64,000 bases of DNA from Scytonema sp035967975. GTDB taxonomy: Bacteria; Cyanobacteriota; Cyanobacteriia; Cyanobacteriales; Nostocaceae. Each line of letters opens with the position of its first letter. The first letter of the stretch is position 1. The notes beneath the pieces are model-generated. The model worked only from the letters and a program-made list of their open reading frames with translations. It was not told the origin of the DNA and did no database searches. The DNA is taken from assembly GCA_035967975.1 (NCBI GenBank), contig JAWQFQ010000018.1:10403-74402 (forward strand). Reading direction: 5' to 3'. The translations under genes and the position numbers were made by a program. Of the stretch, positions 9,230-18,629 are shown piece after piece.

Positions 9230-10069
9230 ATGAAGAAGTTTCTTGCATTCATGACAACAGCAGTTATTGCTTGTGTTTTCATAGCCAGTATGACAGCAGT
9301 CATTGTCAGTTGGGATTCTTGGGGACACACAAAAACTTCAACAGCTTCCGCTCAAACAACGAATGGTTGTCCTGCTGATTCAACGAAAAGGTGTTTGGAT
9401 ATTGATGTTTACGAAGCCCTAAACGTCATGCCAAGAGAAAACAGAGTATTAATCGACCCGCAGCTAGGAGCTCAGTATGGTGGAACTTCCTCTCCTCCCA
9501 ACCCATTAGTGATTAAACCAGGGGAATCAGTCACCTTTTTTGTTGGACCTCAATACTTTTTACCTGCATCCTATCAACAAAGTGGGACAAAATATGTTCC
9601 TCATGTTGGCGCAGGTACAATGTGGCCGCTATATTATCCTGGTTCGACAACACCAGTTTACACAAATAACAAGGTGACATTTAACTCTGGCGATTCATCC
9701 AATCCACAACAAGTCATAAAAGAATTCGGACACGCAGGGCTTGTCGATGAACCTCCTTCGCCTACTTCTGCTCAATACTTAATTGCTAGTGGTCCCATCA
9801 CTTACAACAGAGCGGGAGAATATGTAGCAACGGCACGGGTTCAAATAATTAGACACTTCTGGACGGGTTGTTCTCCTGCTAACTGGGCATTTGTACCAAA
9901 TAAAGATGATTTATGTTCTGCCGGAGAAACTCAAGGAGCGCACAGTAGTTCCGTACAAGACAAGCTTATTGATATCACCGTCTCTCGCTTGATTAAAGTC
10001 GTTCCCAGTTTCACAATTCCAGTCGATCCTAATATTCTGTTACCTCCTAGTCGAATACTGAATCAGTAG
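9230..10069 (+). CDS. Secreted hypothetical protein
   Basis: 279 residues starting with a clear signal peptide: 'MKKFLAFMTTAVIACVFIAS' followed by more hydrophobic residues and a likely cleavage after 'STASAQ' near residue 42. The mature part has several cysteines ('NGCPADSTKRCLDIDVYEAL', 'TGCSPANWAF', 'DDLCSAG'), prolines and aromatic residues, and ends 'SFTIPVDPNILLPPSRILNQ'. I do not recognise a family. It is encoded opposite to, and between, the truncated and the complete adhesin genes, so a surface or extracellular role is plausible but only by context. The ATG at 9230 is preceded by 'GGAGTATTAACCT', a reasonable ribosome site. Confidence 0.7.
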   Translation: MKKFLAFMTTAVIACVFIASMTAVIVSWDSWGHTKTSTASAQTTNGCPADSTKRCLDIDVYEALNVMPRENRVLIDPQLGAQYGGTSSPPNPLVIKPGESVTFFVGPQYFLPASYQQSGTKYVPHVGAGTMWPLYYPGSTTPVYTNNKVTFNSGDSSNPQQVIKEFGHAGLVDEPPSPTSAQYLIASGPITYNRAGEYVATARVQIIRHFWTGCSPANWAFVPNKDDLCSAGETQGAHSSSVQDKLIDITVSRLIKVVPSFTIPVDPNILLPPSRILNQ

Positions 10070-10190
10070 TTAGACCTAGTCCATAAAAAAGCGAGGCTAT
10101 TGCCGTCACTTCGCTTCGTGCTGATTGGTGCGATCGCACCTCCAACCCTGACAAAAGAGGCGATCGCGCTTCTCATCTACAATCCTTTCA

Positions 10191-13100
10191 CTATTTCACG
10201 CAACTAGCAGAAGTGGTTCCGACATGATTGGATGTATGAGAAATGAGAGTGACGTTTCCTTTATTATCAAATACCCAACCTGTTGCGGGATTGATTTCGA
10301 TAACATCTGATTTTGATTGTAACTGAGTTGCTGGTTTTTTCGGACTCTGCTGTTGTGATGTAATGGCAGCTAAGCGAGTATCAGACCAAACAACGTCAGT
10401 ACTGAGGGGGTCGTTTGGAGAAGGAGGTAAGCCACCGCGTCCTGTCACTATAAATTCGCTTCCTCCACCATCAGCAAAGGCAGTACAGCCAGTATCTACT
10501 ATATCTGATGTATCTGCTAACACTGCGGGGAGTTCTATTAATCCTAAGTTTTGGTCAACATCTAGTGTACTGATACTAATTTGACCATCCAAAATTGGAT
10601 TGGTTTGGGAAAATGCTGTAATGTCGTTTGTTGGTAGCAGTTGAGGGTCTAGTAGACCATCAGTACCTAGTTCTTCCTCTAATTGTTTGCGATCGCGCTG
10701 TTGAATATTGAAGTTACCACTAGATATAATTCTAATGACACCACCACTGCCGTCAAAAGCATTAGCGGTGATATCGTTATTTTCATTCGGGACGCTGACA
10801 ATAAAACCATTAGGAGCATTGATAGTGATGTTACCACCGTTGCCACCTGCACCCGCAGTACCCGCAGTGGCAGAGATTTGACTGCCACGACGTAGAAGTA
10901 ATAAATCTCCTACAGCTAGTGAGATATCACCGCCGTTACCAGATGCAGATGTAGCATTTATGGTTCCGGTATTGTCTAGAAGAATTTGGGGTGTGGTGAC
11001 TTCTATATTCCCAGCACTTCCCGTACTTTCAGAACGAACAAACAAGCCACCAGCAGCTTCAACATTTGGCAGGGTGAAGCCATCTGGGTTTGCGTTAATG
11101 ACACTGCGTCGTTGATTGACAGTAGGGTCGCTGCCATTGATACTGACTCGGTCGCTAGCATTAACCGTGATTTTACCTGCACTTGCGCTACCTGAAGTGG
11201 TGCTAATTAACTCACCACCATTTATAGCTTCAAAGGTTTTAGAATTAACCGTGATGCTGCCACCAGTACCACTAGATGTAGTTCTTACATTTAGAATGGC
11301 ACCATTTGATAAGCGAAAGACAGGGGTTTCAACGATGATGTTACCACCACGACCCGTGGCTTTACCTAGAGTGTCAGAAGATATTTCTGTAGAACGTCCA
11401 TCTCTACCAGCGCTTCCAGAAATAGGATAGCTTCCAGAAAGGCTAACAAATTCAGTTGCTTTAATCCGAATTTCACCTGCATCTCCAGCTGAGGTGGTGG
11501 CAGTTGTCAGTAGGGAGCCATCGGTAAGAGACACTGACCGAGCCGTGACGATCGCATCACCTGCAGGACCCTGTCCATTAGTACTGAGAATTATAAGGCT
11601 GCCGTTAGCAAAGGCGATATCTCCACCAGTAATCTGCACGTCTCCGCCTTTTCCTTGAGATGCTGGGTTGGCAGTGTTAAAGATATAAGCATTATTGAAG
11701 GAAATATTATCTCGCGCTTCTAGAATAACATCGCCACCATTTCCTATTCCATTAGTACTAGTATTTAATATGGCTTGATTGGTAAGTGAGAATGTTTTAG
11801 TGGTAATGCGAATGTTTCCACTGTTACCTGTGCCATTGTTTTCTACTAATGTGAATATACCACCTCCATCCACACCCCCATTCAACGTAACGTCCTCACT
11901 TGCATTGATAGTTACACTCCCTGCATCCCCTTGTCCTTGGGAATTATTGGTAAACAGTCCTCCTTTTGTGAGTGAGATAGATGCAGTGTTGATATTGATA
12001 TTACCGCCGTTTCCCTGAGCGTTACCCAGGACTCGACTAAAAATACTACTACTCTCTAGATTGACCGTTTTGTCAGCGTTGATTGTCACACTTCCTGCAT
12101 CCCCTTGTCCTTGAGTGTCAGTAAATAGGTTGGCTCCATTGGTTAAAGATATTGAATTAGCGCTGATTTGTATGTCTCCAGCCTTTCCTATTCCATTGGT
12201 ACTAGTATTTAATATGGCTTGATTAATGAGTAAGAATGTTCCAGTGGTGATGCGAATATTTCCACTGTTACCTATACCATTGTTTTCTACTGAGGTGAAT
12301 ATACCACTTCCATCCACACCCCCATTCAACGTAACGCCCTCACTTGCATTGATAGTTGCATTTCCTGCCGAACCTTGTCCTTGGGAATTGATAAACAGTC
12401 CTCCTTTAAAGAGTGAAACAGATGCAGCATTAATACTGATATCACCGCCATTTCCCTGACCGTCATCCAGGACTCGACTAAAAATATTACTCTCTTCAAG
12501 GGAAACGGTATTACTAGCATCAATTCGCACATTACCCGCATCTCCTTGTCCATTGGTGTCGCCGAACAGTCCAGAGCCATTACGCAATGTCAGCACGCTT
12601 GTGGTAATGTTAATATCTCCTGCAGTACCTACCGCGTTTTCTTCTACCTCATTAGCTATCGAGCTACCATCATTCAGATTGATTTCCCCTTTTGCATTAA
12701 TGATAATATTTCCTGCTTTGCTCAGTTGTGTTCCCAATCCTGTTGCTATTCCGGCGCTCAGTCTACTTCTTTCTGTCAAATTCACATTTTGAGCATTGAT
12801 GGCGATGCTACCACCATCAGAACCACGCACATTTACTCTTGCCCCACCGCTTAATGATACGTTTCCCCAAGGTATATTTTGAGGAATATTTAAGCTAAAA
12901 GTATTATTTGATATATTTAATCCGACAGTTCCAGGGGCTTTAATTCCTGCTAATTCAACCCGTCCTCCATCAGCTCTAAGACGACCGCCATTGAGATTGA
13001 CATCACCCCCCACTAGTAGTAAGCTCTGTCCATCTCGTACTCTCAATTCCGTTACCTCAGTCCCGGTGGGATCTTGTTCTACACTGGTAACAGAACTGTT

Positions 13101-13640
13101 GCTGATTGCTGCGATCGCACGTTGGTTGAAAAACAGTGCTGACGGGTTGATTGTCAGTAAGGGTGTGGAAACATCTGGATTTGTCGCGCTAAAGAAGCCT
13201 CGTTCGCCAAATTGAATCGCGTTGGCGGTGGATGCAACAAAGGAACCGTTTATATTTAAACTAGCATTTGGTCCAAAGACAATACCATTAGGATTGATGA
13301 GAAATAGGTTAGCGCTACCCAAGGTACGAATTAATCCATCTATATTTGATCCACTCCCACCTGTAACTCGACTAATAATATTTTGAATATCTACAGCATT
13401 GTTAAATATTACTTCTGTATTGGTGGGAACAGAGAATTCTTGAAAACTGTGAAATAAATTGGCTCCTGCAACAGTTCCACCACTGATGTTAAATGTACTA
13501 CCATCGGGTGTAACAATAGTATTGTTGGGTAAAGTCCCATCTGGCGTAATTTGAGCGATCGCACTGTTTACAGAAAAACTACATACACTACCAACCGCAA
13601 TCCCTAACAACCAGCCCCAGCCCAAACTCATGGTAGACAT
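10191..13640 (-). CDS. Filamentous-haemagglutinin-type TpsA adhesin (two-partner secretion)
   Basis: Large exported beta-helix protein. I choose the ATG at 13640 because it is preceded by GTGGAGAAAAAT; the upstream ATG at 13739 would add 33 residues. A signal peptide ('MSTMSLGWGWLLGIAVGS' to 'NSAIAQ') precedes the TPS secretion domain: 'ITPDGTLPNNTIVTPDG', 'GANLFHSFQEFSV' and 'LFLINPNGIVFGPNASLNIN', the last holding the classical NPNG motif recognised by a TpsB outer-membrane porin. Then follow hundreds of residues of Gly/Asn-rich beta-helix repeats, and the C-terminal 'GRGGLPPSPNDPLSTDVVWS' and 'INPATGWVFDNKGNVTLISH' blocks shared with the truncated paralogue. No TpsB gene is in the window. 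The role is adhesion or contact-dependent secretion, inferred from family. Confidence 0.88.
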   Translation of the reverse strand: MSTMSLGWGWLLGIAVGSVCSFSVNSAIAQITPDGTLPNNTIVTPDGSTFNISGGTVAGANLFHSFQEFSVPTNTEVIFNNAVDIQNIISRVTGGSGSNIDGLIRTLGSANLFLINPNGIVFGPNASLNINGSFVASTANAIQFGERGFFSATNPDVSTPLLTINPSALFFNQRAIAAISNSSVTSVEQDPTGTEVTELRVRDGQSLLLVGGDVNLNGGRLRADGGRVELAGIKAPGTVGLNISNNTFSLNIPQNIPWGNVSLSGGARVNVRGSDGGSIAINAQNVNLTERSRLSAGIATGLGTQLSKAGNIIINAKGEINLNDGSSIANEVEENAVGTAGDINITTSVLTLRNGSGLFGDTNGQGDAGNVRIDASNTVSLEESNIFSRVLDDGQGNGGDISINAASVSLFKGGLFINSQGQGSAGNATINASEGVTLNGGVDGSGIFTSVENNGIGNSGNIRITTGTFLLINQAILNTSTNGIGKAGDIQISANSISLTNGANLFTDTQGQGDAGSVTINADKTVNLESSSIFSRVLGNAQGNGGNININTASISLTKGGLFTNNSQGQGDAGSVTINASEDVTLNGGVDGGGIFTLVENNGTGNSGNIRITTKTFSLTNQAILNTSTNGIGNGGDVILEARDNISFNNAYIFNTANPASQGKGGDVQITGGDIAFANGSLIILSTNGQGPAGDAIVTARSVSLTDGSLLTTATTSAGDAGEIRIKATEFVSLSGSYPISGSAGRDGRSTEISSDTLGKATGRGGNIIVETPVFRLSNGAILNVRTTSSGTGGSITVNSKTFEAINGGELISTTSGSASAGKITVNASDRVSINGSDPTVNQRRSVINANPDGFTLPNVEAAGGLFVRSESTGSAGNIEVTTPQILLDNTGTINATSASGNGGDISLAVGDLLLLRRGSQISATAGTAGAGGNGGNITINAPNGFIVSVPNENNDITANAFDGSGGVIRIISSGNFNIQQRDRKQLEEELGTDGLLDPQLLPTNDITAFSQTNPILDGQISISTLDVDQNLGLIELPAVLADTSDIVDTGCTAFADGGGSEFIVTGRGGLPPSPNDPLSTDVVWSDTRLAAITSQQQSPKKPATQLQSKSDVIEINPATGWVFDNKGNVTLISHTSNHVGTTSASCVK

Positions 13641-13852
13641 ATTTTTCTCCACGGATGATGCACCATGATTCAGTAAACCATAATTCTTGGCTGGATTTTT
13701 CTTCTCAAACTTTTCATTACTTATGCAAATATTGCTCAAATTAACGCAGTACGTTTGAGTGGTAGGTACGCTATGCTCTTAGCTATTCTAATGAAGTACC
13801 AGACTTAACCTTAACAAAGCGCTCTTTGTTGTTAAAAACTCAAATTAGTATT

Positions 13853-14962
13853 ATGACCGTTAACGAACTGTTTTCCGATCAAACCAACTCCTCTATTATT
13901 GAAAGCAATGGCAGAACGCCCACCGTAGACAATGGCGAAACACCCACCGTAGGCGATCGCGAAAACCCCGCCGTAGACAATCGCGAAATACCCACCGTAG
14001 ATAATGGCGAAACACCCACCCCAGACAATCGCGAAACACCCGCCGTAGACAATCGCGAAACCCCCACCTTAGACAATCGCGAAACTCCCACCGTAGTCAA
14101 TGACGAAACACCCACCATAGGCGATCGCGAAACCCCCACTACAGACAATCCCCAAGACTTAGAATCCGAAGTTCAATCAACAGAATCCCAAGAAGAAACT
14201 GGTCCATTCTTTCAAGCTGTTGGTATCATTACAGGGAAACTCGACTTTCAAGAAGAGCGGAATACCATTACTATTGGTCGAATAACTTACCCACTTTTCT
14301 ATATTCCCAAAAAGCGACGCGTTTTTGATGCGCTGAAAAAAGAAGTTGAAAACACGGGCGAATCTACCCAGCGCTTGGTTGTGTATCCCAAAATCACCCA
14401 CTTTCCCAAAAAAGAGCAACCGCACCAAATCGCTTTTCAACTAGTAGGATTTGATAAAGGACGGGAAGAAGAGGGAATTTCAGGGGAACTTCAGGATATG
14501 GAGTTCAAGCTCTGCGGATTGTGGCAGTTTATACCTGTTTGCTCTACACCCTGCATCTCGGTTTTCCGAAACTTTAGCGATGCTCGATTGCAATATATTA
14601 AGCAAGCAGAACCAAACATAAAGGTTAAGTTCATGAAGGCGAGTCACGTCCCCGTGTTTTGGAAGGATGCACCCGTGAGACCATTTCGGTTTAATCCTAA
14701 AGCGGAGGGAGACCAGGGGCGTCCTGCTTTTGTAGAAATCAAAGCCAAATTTATACCATCGCGAGGAACCTTCGGATTTGATGCGCTCTTAGCTCCACCT
14801 CAAGAGAAAGCTCCGAAATTCCTCAAAGCTTCTAAGCAGGATAAAGCCACGGTGATGGCAGCTGCTAGGGAAAAAGCAAAGGCGGAAGGGACGAAACCAG
14901 CTAAACCTCAAGGAAATAAAAAGCACATTAAGCCCGTGCCTAAAAAACGGGAAAATACTTAA
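13853..14962 (+). CDS. Hypothetical protein with N-terminal 8-residue repeats
   Basis: I use the ATG at 13853 (MTVNELFSDQTNSS); an upstream TTG at 13826 is possible. Residues 20-99 are ten tandem 8-residue units of the type [D/R]NxETPTV, encoded by 24-bp repeats that often contain HIP1 (GCGATCGCG). After an acidic stretch ('ESEVQSTESQEE') comes a folded domain from about residue 120: 'FFQAVGIITGKLDFQEERNT', 'YPLFYIPKKRRVFDALKKEV', 'IAFQLVGFDKGREEE', 'FQVCSTPCISVFR'-like segment, ending in a Lys/Ala/Pro-rich basic tail ('AAAREKAKAEGTKPAKPQG'). The domain resembles cyanobacterial conserved hypotheticals but I cannot name a function. The basic tail could contact nucleic acid. Confidence 0.7.
   Translation: MTVNELFSDQTNSSIIESNGRTPTVDNGETPTVGDRENPAVDNREIPTVDNGETPTPDNRETPAVDNRETPTLDNRETPTVVNDETPTIGDRETPTTDNPQDLESEVQSTESQEETGPFFQAVGIITGKLDFQEERNTITIGRITYPLFYIPKKRRVFDALKKEVENTGESTQRLVVYPKITHFPKKEQPHQIAFQLVGFDKGREEEGISGELQDMEFKLCGLWQFIPVCSTPCISVFRNFSDARLQYIKQAEPNIKVKFMKASHVPVFWKDAPVRPFRFNPKAEGDQGRPAFVEIKAKFIPSRGTFGFDALLAPPQEKAPKFLKASKQDKATVMAAAREKAKAEGTKPAKPQGNKKHIKPVPKKRENT
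13910..14149 (+). repeat. Ten 24-bp coding tandem repeats
   Basis: Units such as GACAATCGCGAAACACCCAC and variants with GGCGATCGCGAAA repeat every 24 bp, all in frame, coding for the DNRETPTV-like array. Several units differ by one substitution that creates or removes a HIP1 site. Confidence 0.85.
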
Positions 14963-15328
14963 GTCATTTTTTATTTTGGTGGGGAAGAGGGCATATTCAA
15001 GAAATGCGAGTACATAATTATAATACACCCATACATAGGTGTCAACAACGTCGCTCGGCAATATGGGTCATTAACAGGGAACACAATTTAGCACTGCTTT
15101 TACTAGCACAGTAACAAATGTATCTTTAAGAAAACAGGTGGCAGATGTTTAATTTATCTTTATAGAAAGGTAAAAAAATGTAAACTCCACTGCCATTTGT
15201 CACAAAATAGGCGATCGCACTTGGAACTCGAATTACGTAGCGCGATCGCCTCCTAGTGGTGCTCCAATTCTGATTCCAAACTAAGAATCCACTATTTTTA
15301 AGTTTTTTATACTTTATTTTAAGTTTTT
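14963..15328. other. Intergenic, nothing recognised
   Basis: 366 bp between the repeat-bearing gene and the arsC remnant, with two HIP1 sites (around 15211 and 15241). No gene, hairpin or repeat beyond that was recognised. Confidence 0.5.
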
Positions 15329-15652
15329 TCAATAGGATGTCATTAACTTTACTACTCGTTCTTGAACTTCATCACGAACTCGGCGGAAAGTTTTTATATC
15401 TTGTCCTTCTGGATCGTCGAGTTGCCAATCGTCAAACACTTCTGTTGTTACCCATTCTTCTGGTAAGTTAACTCCACAACCACAAAGAGAAATGACCACA
15501 TCATAATCATGAGCGTTAAAATCGCTTAAAGGTTTAGAAGTCTGATGACTAATGTCAATGCCAACTTCAGACATAACCTGGGTAGTTACAGGATCTACCT
15601 CACTTGCTGCTAGTCCTGCACTGGTTACAGCAATTTTACCTGCGAATGGCAT
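15329..15652 (-). pseudogene. arsC: arsC remnant: arsenate reductase lacking its N-terminal catalytic loop
   Basis: The sequence from 'GKIAVTSAGLAASEVDP' to the end ('TFRRVRDEVQERVVKLMTSY') is the C-terminal three quarters of a low-molecular-weight-phosphatase-fold arsenate reductase of the cyanobacterial hybrid type. It keeps 'VISLCGCGVNLPEEW', which holds the two downstream redox cysteines. The N-terminal CX5R loop that binds arsenate and carries the nucleophilic cysteine is gone: immediately upstream the sequence changes to the start of acr3. The first codons read through the junction (MPFA) are acr3 sequence in another frame. Arsenate reduction by this product is therefore not expected. 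Confidence 0.85.
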
Positions 15653-15905
15653 TTACTGCTTGTGTGAAGTCTATCTTCACCATGATGGGGTACATCATGA
15701 AGAACAAACAGATGGCGATGGGAATAGAGACTTGATAAATGCTCATAGCATCTAAACCTACCGCAACTCGAGGAAATAATCTTCCTAGTGCAATCCCTGA
15801 CAAGATGCACAGAAATACCCAAACAGTGAGGTATTTCTCAAAAAAACTGAGGTTGCTCCCTGCTTTAACCGCAGTTTGATTTGCGCGTGAATGGTTTGTA
15901 CTCAT
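15636..15905 (-). pseudogene. acr3/arsB remnant: first 88 residues of an arsenite efflux permease
   Basis: Start of an Acr3-family arsenite permease: 'LSFFEKYLTVWVFLCILSGI' is the first membrane segment and 'MSIYQVSIPIAICLFFMMYP' followed by 'IMVKIDFTQAVNAIRR' the second. Acr3 proteins are about 350-400 residues with ten helices; this one stops right after residue 89, where the sequence passes into arsC in a different frame. So one deletion removed the rest of acr3 and the beginning of arsC. The start ATG at 15905 and the upstream operator-like palindrome are intact. Confidence 0.88.
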
Positions 15906-15948
15906 GACTTAACCCAGATGCATATAGTGAAAGTATAACTCTATCATT

Positions 15949-16008
15949 TCAAAAAAAATTGATGCATCAATGCATTTTTCTCAGGAATTCATCAAAAAAA
16001 ATTGATGC
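15949..16008 (-). promoter_or_regulatory. Likely ArsR/SmtB-type operator region upstream of the acr3 remnant
   Basis: A perfect 12-bp palindrome TTGATGCATCAA sits at 15959-15970, within a 17-bp sequence TCAAAAAAAATTGATGC (15949-15965) that is repeated exactly at 15992-16008. Palindromes of this size before ars genes are bound by ArsR-family repressors. No arsR gene is visible nearby, so the repressor, if any, acts from elsewhere. It lies between acr3 and the divergent chrA and could affect both. Confidence 0.55.
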
Positions 16009-16089
16009 GCTTGTGTCGGCAGCCTCAAGCAAAGTAGAAAAGAAAACTGGGGAATGCTAAAATTCTTCAGTCTGTAAACTATTCAACTT

Positions 16090-17313
16090 ATGGATAGACC
16101 AGAGTCACACGAGTTTGCTCCTGATGCGCCCGTTGAAGAACCTATTCGCTATGTCAATCTCAGTCCGTCCCAGCAACGACAACGGCTGGGAGACCTTGCG
16201 CTTGTTTTCCTGAGGCTCGGTACGACTGCCTTTGGCGGTCCTGCGGCTCACATTGCTATGATGGATGATGAAGTGGTAAAGCGCCGTCGGTGGTTGAGCC
16301 GAGAAAAACTGCTAGACCTTATCGGTGTGACTAGTTTGATTCCTGGACCTAACTCTACTGAACTCGCAATTCACATCGGTTACGAATATGGAGGATGGCG
16401 TGGTCTGATTATTGCCGGATTGTGCTTTATCTTACCTGCCATGACTATAGTTTGGATTTTGGCAGCAGTTTATGCCCGATATCAAACGGTTCCTGAAGTA
16501 GGATGGCTGCTATATGGTATCAAACCTGTTATTATTGCCATTATCTTGCAAGCATTGTGGAAATTAGGGAAGAAAGCGATTAAGGATGTTCCGACGACAG
16601 TCACCGCGATCGCTGTTATTGCAGCTTTCTTTCTGGATGCGAACGAAATCCTGTTGTTGCTGCTTGCGGGACTGGGCGTTATGCTGATTAAGAATTTGCC
16701 TAGTCGTTGGGGCGGAACCACACCGGCGTTGTTGCTTCCTGTATCAGAAGTTATTGCTCAAGCAGGTGGTTCATCTGGCTCGGCGCTATCGATTAGTTGG
16801 ATTCAGGTTTTTTTCTTTTTCCTCAAAGTTGGATCTGTGCTTTATGGGAGTGGGTATGTCTTGCTCGCCTTTTTACAGCAGGATTTAGTGGAACGCAACG
16901 GATGGCTCACCTCACAGCAGCTTTTAGATGCTGTTGCGATCGGTCAATTCACACCAGGTCCTGTCTTTACAACAGCAACCTTCATTGGTTACTTACTTGC
17001 TGGTAATTTGGGGGCGATTTCAGGCACTATTGGTATTTTTCTTCCTTCGTTTATTCTCGTTGGCGCAATCAATCCTTGGGTACCGAAGCTACGGCGATCG
17101 CGCTGGTTTGGTGCTTTTTTAGATGGCGTTAATGCTGCATCATTGGGACTTATGGCAGTTGTTAGCTATACATTAGGGCGATCAGCTCTGGTAGACTGGC
17201 TGACAGTGCTACTGCTTGTCATTGCAACCATTACTATCTTTCGATTTAAGATTAATTCTGCCTGGATTGTACTTGCAGGAGGTATTGTAGGCTTTTTATC
17301 GCAATGGCAATAA
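16090..17313 (+). CDS. chrA: Chromate transporter ChrA
   Basis: Full-length two-domain (long-chain) CHR family membrane protein of 407 residues. The N-terminal CHR half has 'FLRLGTTAFGGPAAHIAMMD' and 'LLDLIGVTSLIPGPNSTELA', and the C-terminal half repeats the pattern with 'FFFFLKVGSVLYGSGYVLLA', 'LVERNGWLTSQQLLDAVAIG' and 'FTPGPVFTTATFIGYLLAG'. About ten hydrophobic segments follow the expected inverted-repeat topology. It exports chromate across the inner membrane. It stands alone, divergent from the broken arsenic genes, which suggests the region was once a metal-resistance island. A stem-loop follows the stop. Confidence 0.92.
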   Translation: MDRPESHEFAPDAPVEEPIRYVNLSPSQQRQRLGDLALVFLRLGTTAFGGPAAHIAMMDDEVVKRRRWLSREKLLDLIGVTSLIPGPNSTELAIHIGYEYGGWRGLIIAGLCFILPAMTIVWILAAVYARYQTVPEVGWLLYGIKPVIIAIILQALWKLGKKAIKDVPTTVTAIAVIAAFFLDANEILLLLLAGLGVMLIKNLPSRWGGTTPALLLPVSEVIAQAGGSSGSALSISWIQVFFFFLKVGSVLYGSGYVLLAFLQQDLVERNGWLTSQQLLDAVAIGQFTPGPVFTTATFIGYLLAGNLGAISGTIGIFLPSFILVGAINPWVPKLRRSRWFGAFLDGVNAASLGLMAVVSYTLGRSALVDWLTVLLLVIATITIFRFKINSAWIVLAGGIVGFLSQWQ

Positions 17314-17314
17314 G

Positions 17315-17343
17315 TTAAGCCCTAAATTAAAATTTGGGCTTAA
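17315..17343 (+). terminator. Stem-loop just after chrA
   Basis: TTAAGCCC and GGGCTTAA form an 8-bp perfect stem around an AT-rich loop, starting two bases after the chrA stop. No strong U tract follows, so factor-independent termination is uncertain. A second hairpin, AACCCGTT / AACGGGTT, lies a few bases further on. Confidence 0.5.
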
Positions 17344-18095
17344 AGCTCAAACCCGTTAAAACGGGTTAAAACTCATACCTGGTGGTCCATCGCATTAATT
17401 TTGAGGAGTTAGTTTGAGTTGTGATTAGACATCTGGTGAAAAAGATGTAAGAGCGAACAGCCGTTCGCCCCTACCAAGGGTTGCGGATAGCGCATATTGA
17501 ATTTCTGGAGATGTCTATTGATTGTGTCGGCGAAGACAGCGCGACTACAAACCTATTAAAACTTTTATAGCGGTTCTCGGTTGGGTGCAATACACCCTGG
17601 AGGGCGAACAACCGTTCGCCCCTACATTGTCTTGATATCACTGTATTTGATTCAACTGAGAACCGCTATATAAAAAGTTAAAAGCAAGAAGAAGTTAACT
17701 TCTTTTTACTTTTAACTTTTCGGCTTTTAACTTAATCTTGATGCAAGAGTTTCCATTAATTCGACTTCCTTATTATTCAGCTTCAAGTCCAAAGTGCTAA
17801 GACAAAAAAGATATTTTCTTTTGCCTTTTTATTTTTTACCTTTTACTTATTAAAAGAAGCCAGTCAACTCAAAGTGTCATTATCGGGTGACTTCCGCACT
17901 CCCTTGCGCCTCAAAACTTTGCAGTTTGGGCGGAGTTATGCATGGCTTGTACATAGTACATAAGCATTTGCATCATTTTGACGGTGACCTTTTAAATGCA
18001 CTTTGAAATTGTCTACAATCACCTTAACGAGGAGAGATTTCTAAAGACATATCCATTTGACATTGACAAAAGCAGTAAATTATGCAGTTTCAATC
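17344..18095. other. Long intergenic stretch with a MITE-like element, no gene called
   Basis: About 750 bp between chrA and the HTH gene. It contains the 105-bp MITE-like element listed separately and short dispersed sequences ('GCGAACAGCCGTTCGCCCC', and repeated TAAAAGTAAAAAG-type A/T/G tracts). An open plus-strand frame from 17996 overlaps the HTH gene antisense and is not called. Confidence 0.5.
17566..17670. mobile_element. MITE-like element family A, copy 1 (105 bp)
   Basis: Begins TATAGCGGTTCTC and ends GAGAACCGCTATA, a perfect 13-bp terminal inverted repeat. The interior holds GTTGGGTGCAATACACCCTG and the inner hairpin GGGCGAACAACCGTTCGCCC. A copy of the same length lies at 61024-61128 with only a few differences. 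No coding capacity. Size, inverted ends and dispersal fit a non-autonomous element. Confidence 0.8.
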
Positions 18096-18401
18096 TCATG
18101 GATGAGAATCAGGAAAACATAGCAGGTGTAAAAGCTGTCCGGGGATTTCTTCAAAATGTTCAAGTAAGAAATCCATCAATGCTAGATGTAATAAATCGTT
18201 GCGTGTTGGCTTGCGTTGATTGCGACTATGTTTAAACCAGCCTCTAACAGTAGAATCGGAACGAGAGCAGATTGATGCAATTTGTTCGTAGCTGACTGCC
18301 CATTTGGTATAAAATTGTTTGGGTGTCATACCAAATTCCCAATTGCTGTATAGTAAAATCAGATGTAGTTCTCGCGTTTGTAATGGACGAGGTTTGGGCA
18401 T
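18096..18401 (-). CDS. Helix-turn-helix protein of the cyanobacterial 'MPKPRPLQTRELHLIL' type
   Basis: 101-residue protein belonging to a small family that is abundant in filamentous cyanobacteria. 'KFYTKWAVSYEQIASICSRS'-like sequence followed by 'DSTVRGWFKHSR' forms a helix-turn-helix, and 'NDLLHLALMDFLLEHFEEIP' is the conserved C-terminal helix. The family resembles transposase-derived or regulatory HTH proteins, and its target is not known. The plus-strand frame at 17996-18235 overlaps it and has no family support, so I take the minus strand as coding. Confidence 0.75.
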   Translation of the reverse strand: MPKPRPLQTRELHLILLYSNWEFGMTPKQFYTKWAVSYEQIASICSRSDSTVRGWFKHSRNQRKPTRNDLLHLALMDFLLEHFEEIPGQLLHLLCFPDSHP

Positions 18402-18484
18402 AACTACAGTAAAAATGTAAAAACTAAAACAAGAAAAAGTTAGGAGAAAAGTAAAAAGTCAAAAGCTATTCAGTTAGAAATATT

Positions 18485-18604
18485 CCAATACGGTTCGATT
18501 AAGGGTTATTCGTGCTGTCAGAAATCTGCTAGAAACCTGGTTTCGTATGAGTTACCGGGTTTTTATTCTTAAGGTTATTCCGGCTTATCCGAACTTTATT
18601 GAAA
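18485..18604. mobile_element. MITE-like element family B, degenerate copy
   Basis: Starts CCAATACGGTTCG, carries AGAAACCTGGTTTC and ACCGGGTTTTTATTC in the middle and ends near CTTATCCGAACTTTATTG. The same plan, with better ends, is seen at 53909-54004. No coding capacity. Confidence 0.5.
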
Positions 18605-18629
18605 AATATTCCTTTGACTTTTGACTTAA

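Noticed and set aside
10363..13215. Plus-strand frames opposite the large adhesin
   Set aside because: Low-complexity antisense translations of beta-helix repeats; no independent start signals.
17996..18235. 79-codon plus-strand frame
   Set aside because: It lies antisense to the HTH gene at 18096-18401, which matches a recognisable family; the plus frame has none.
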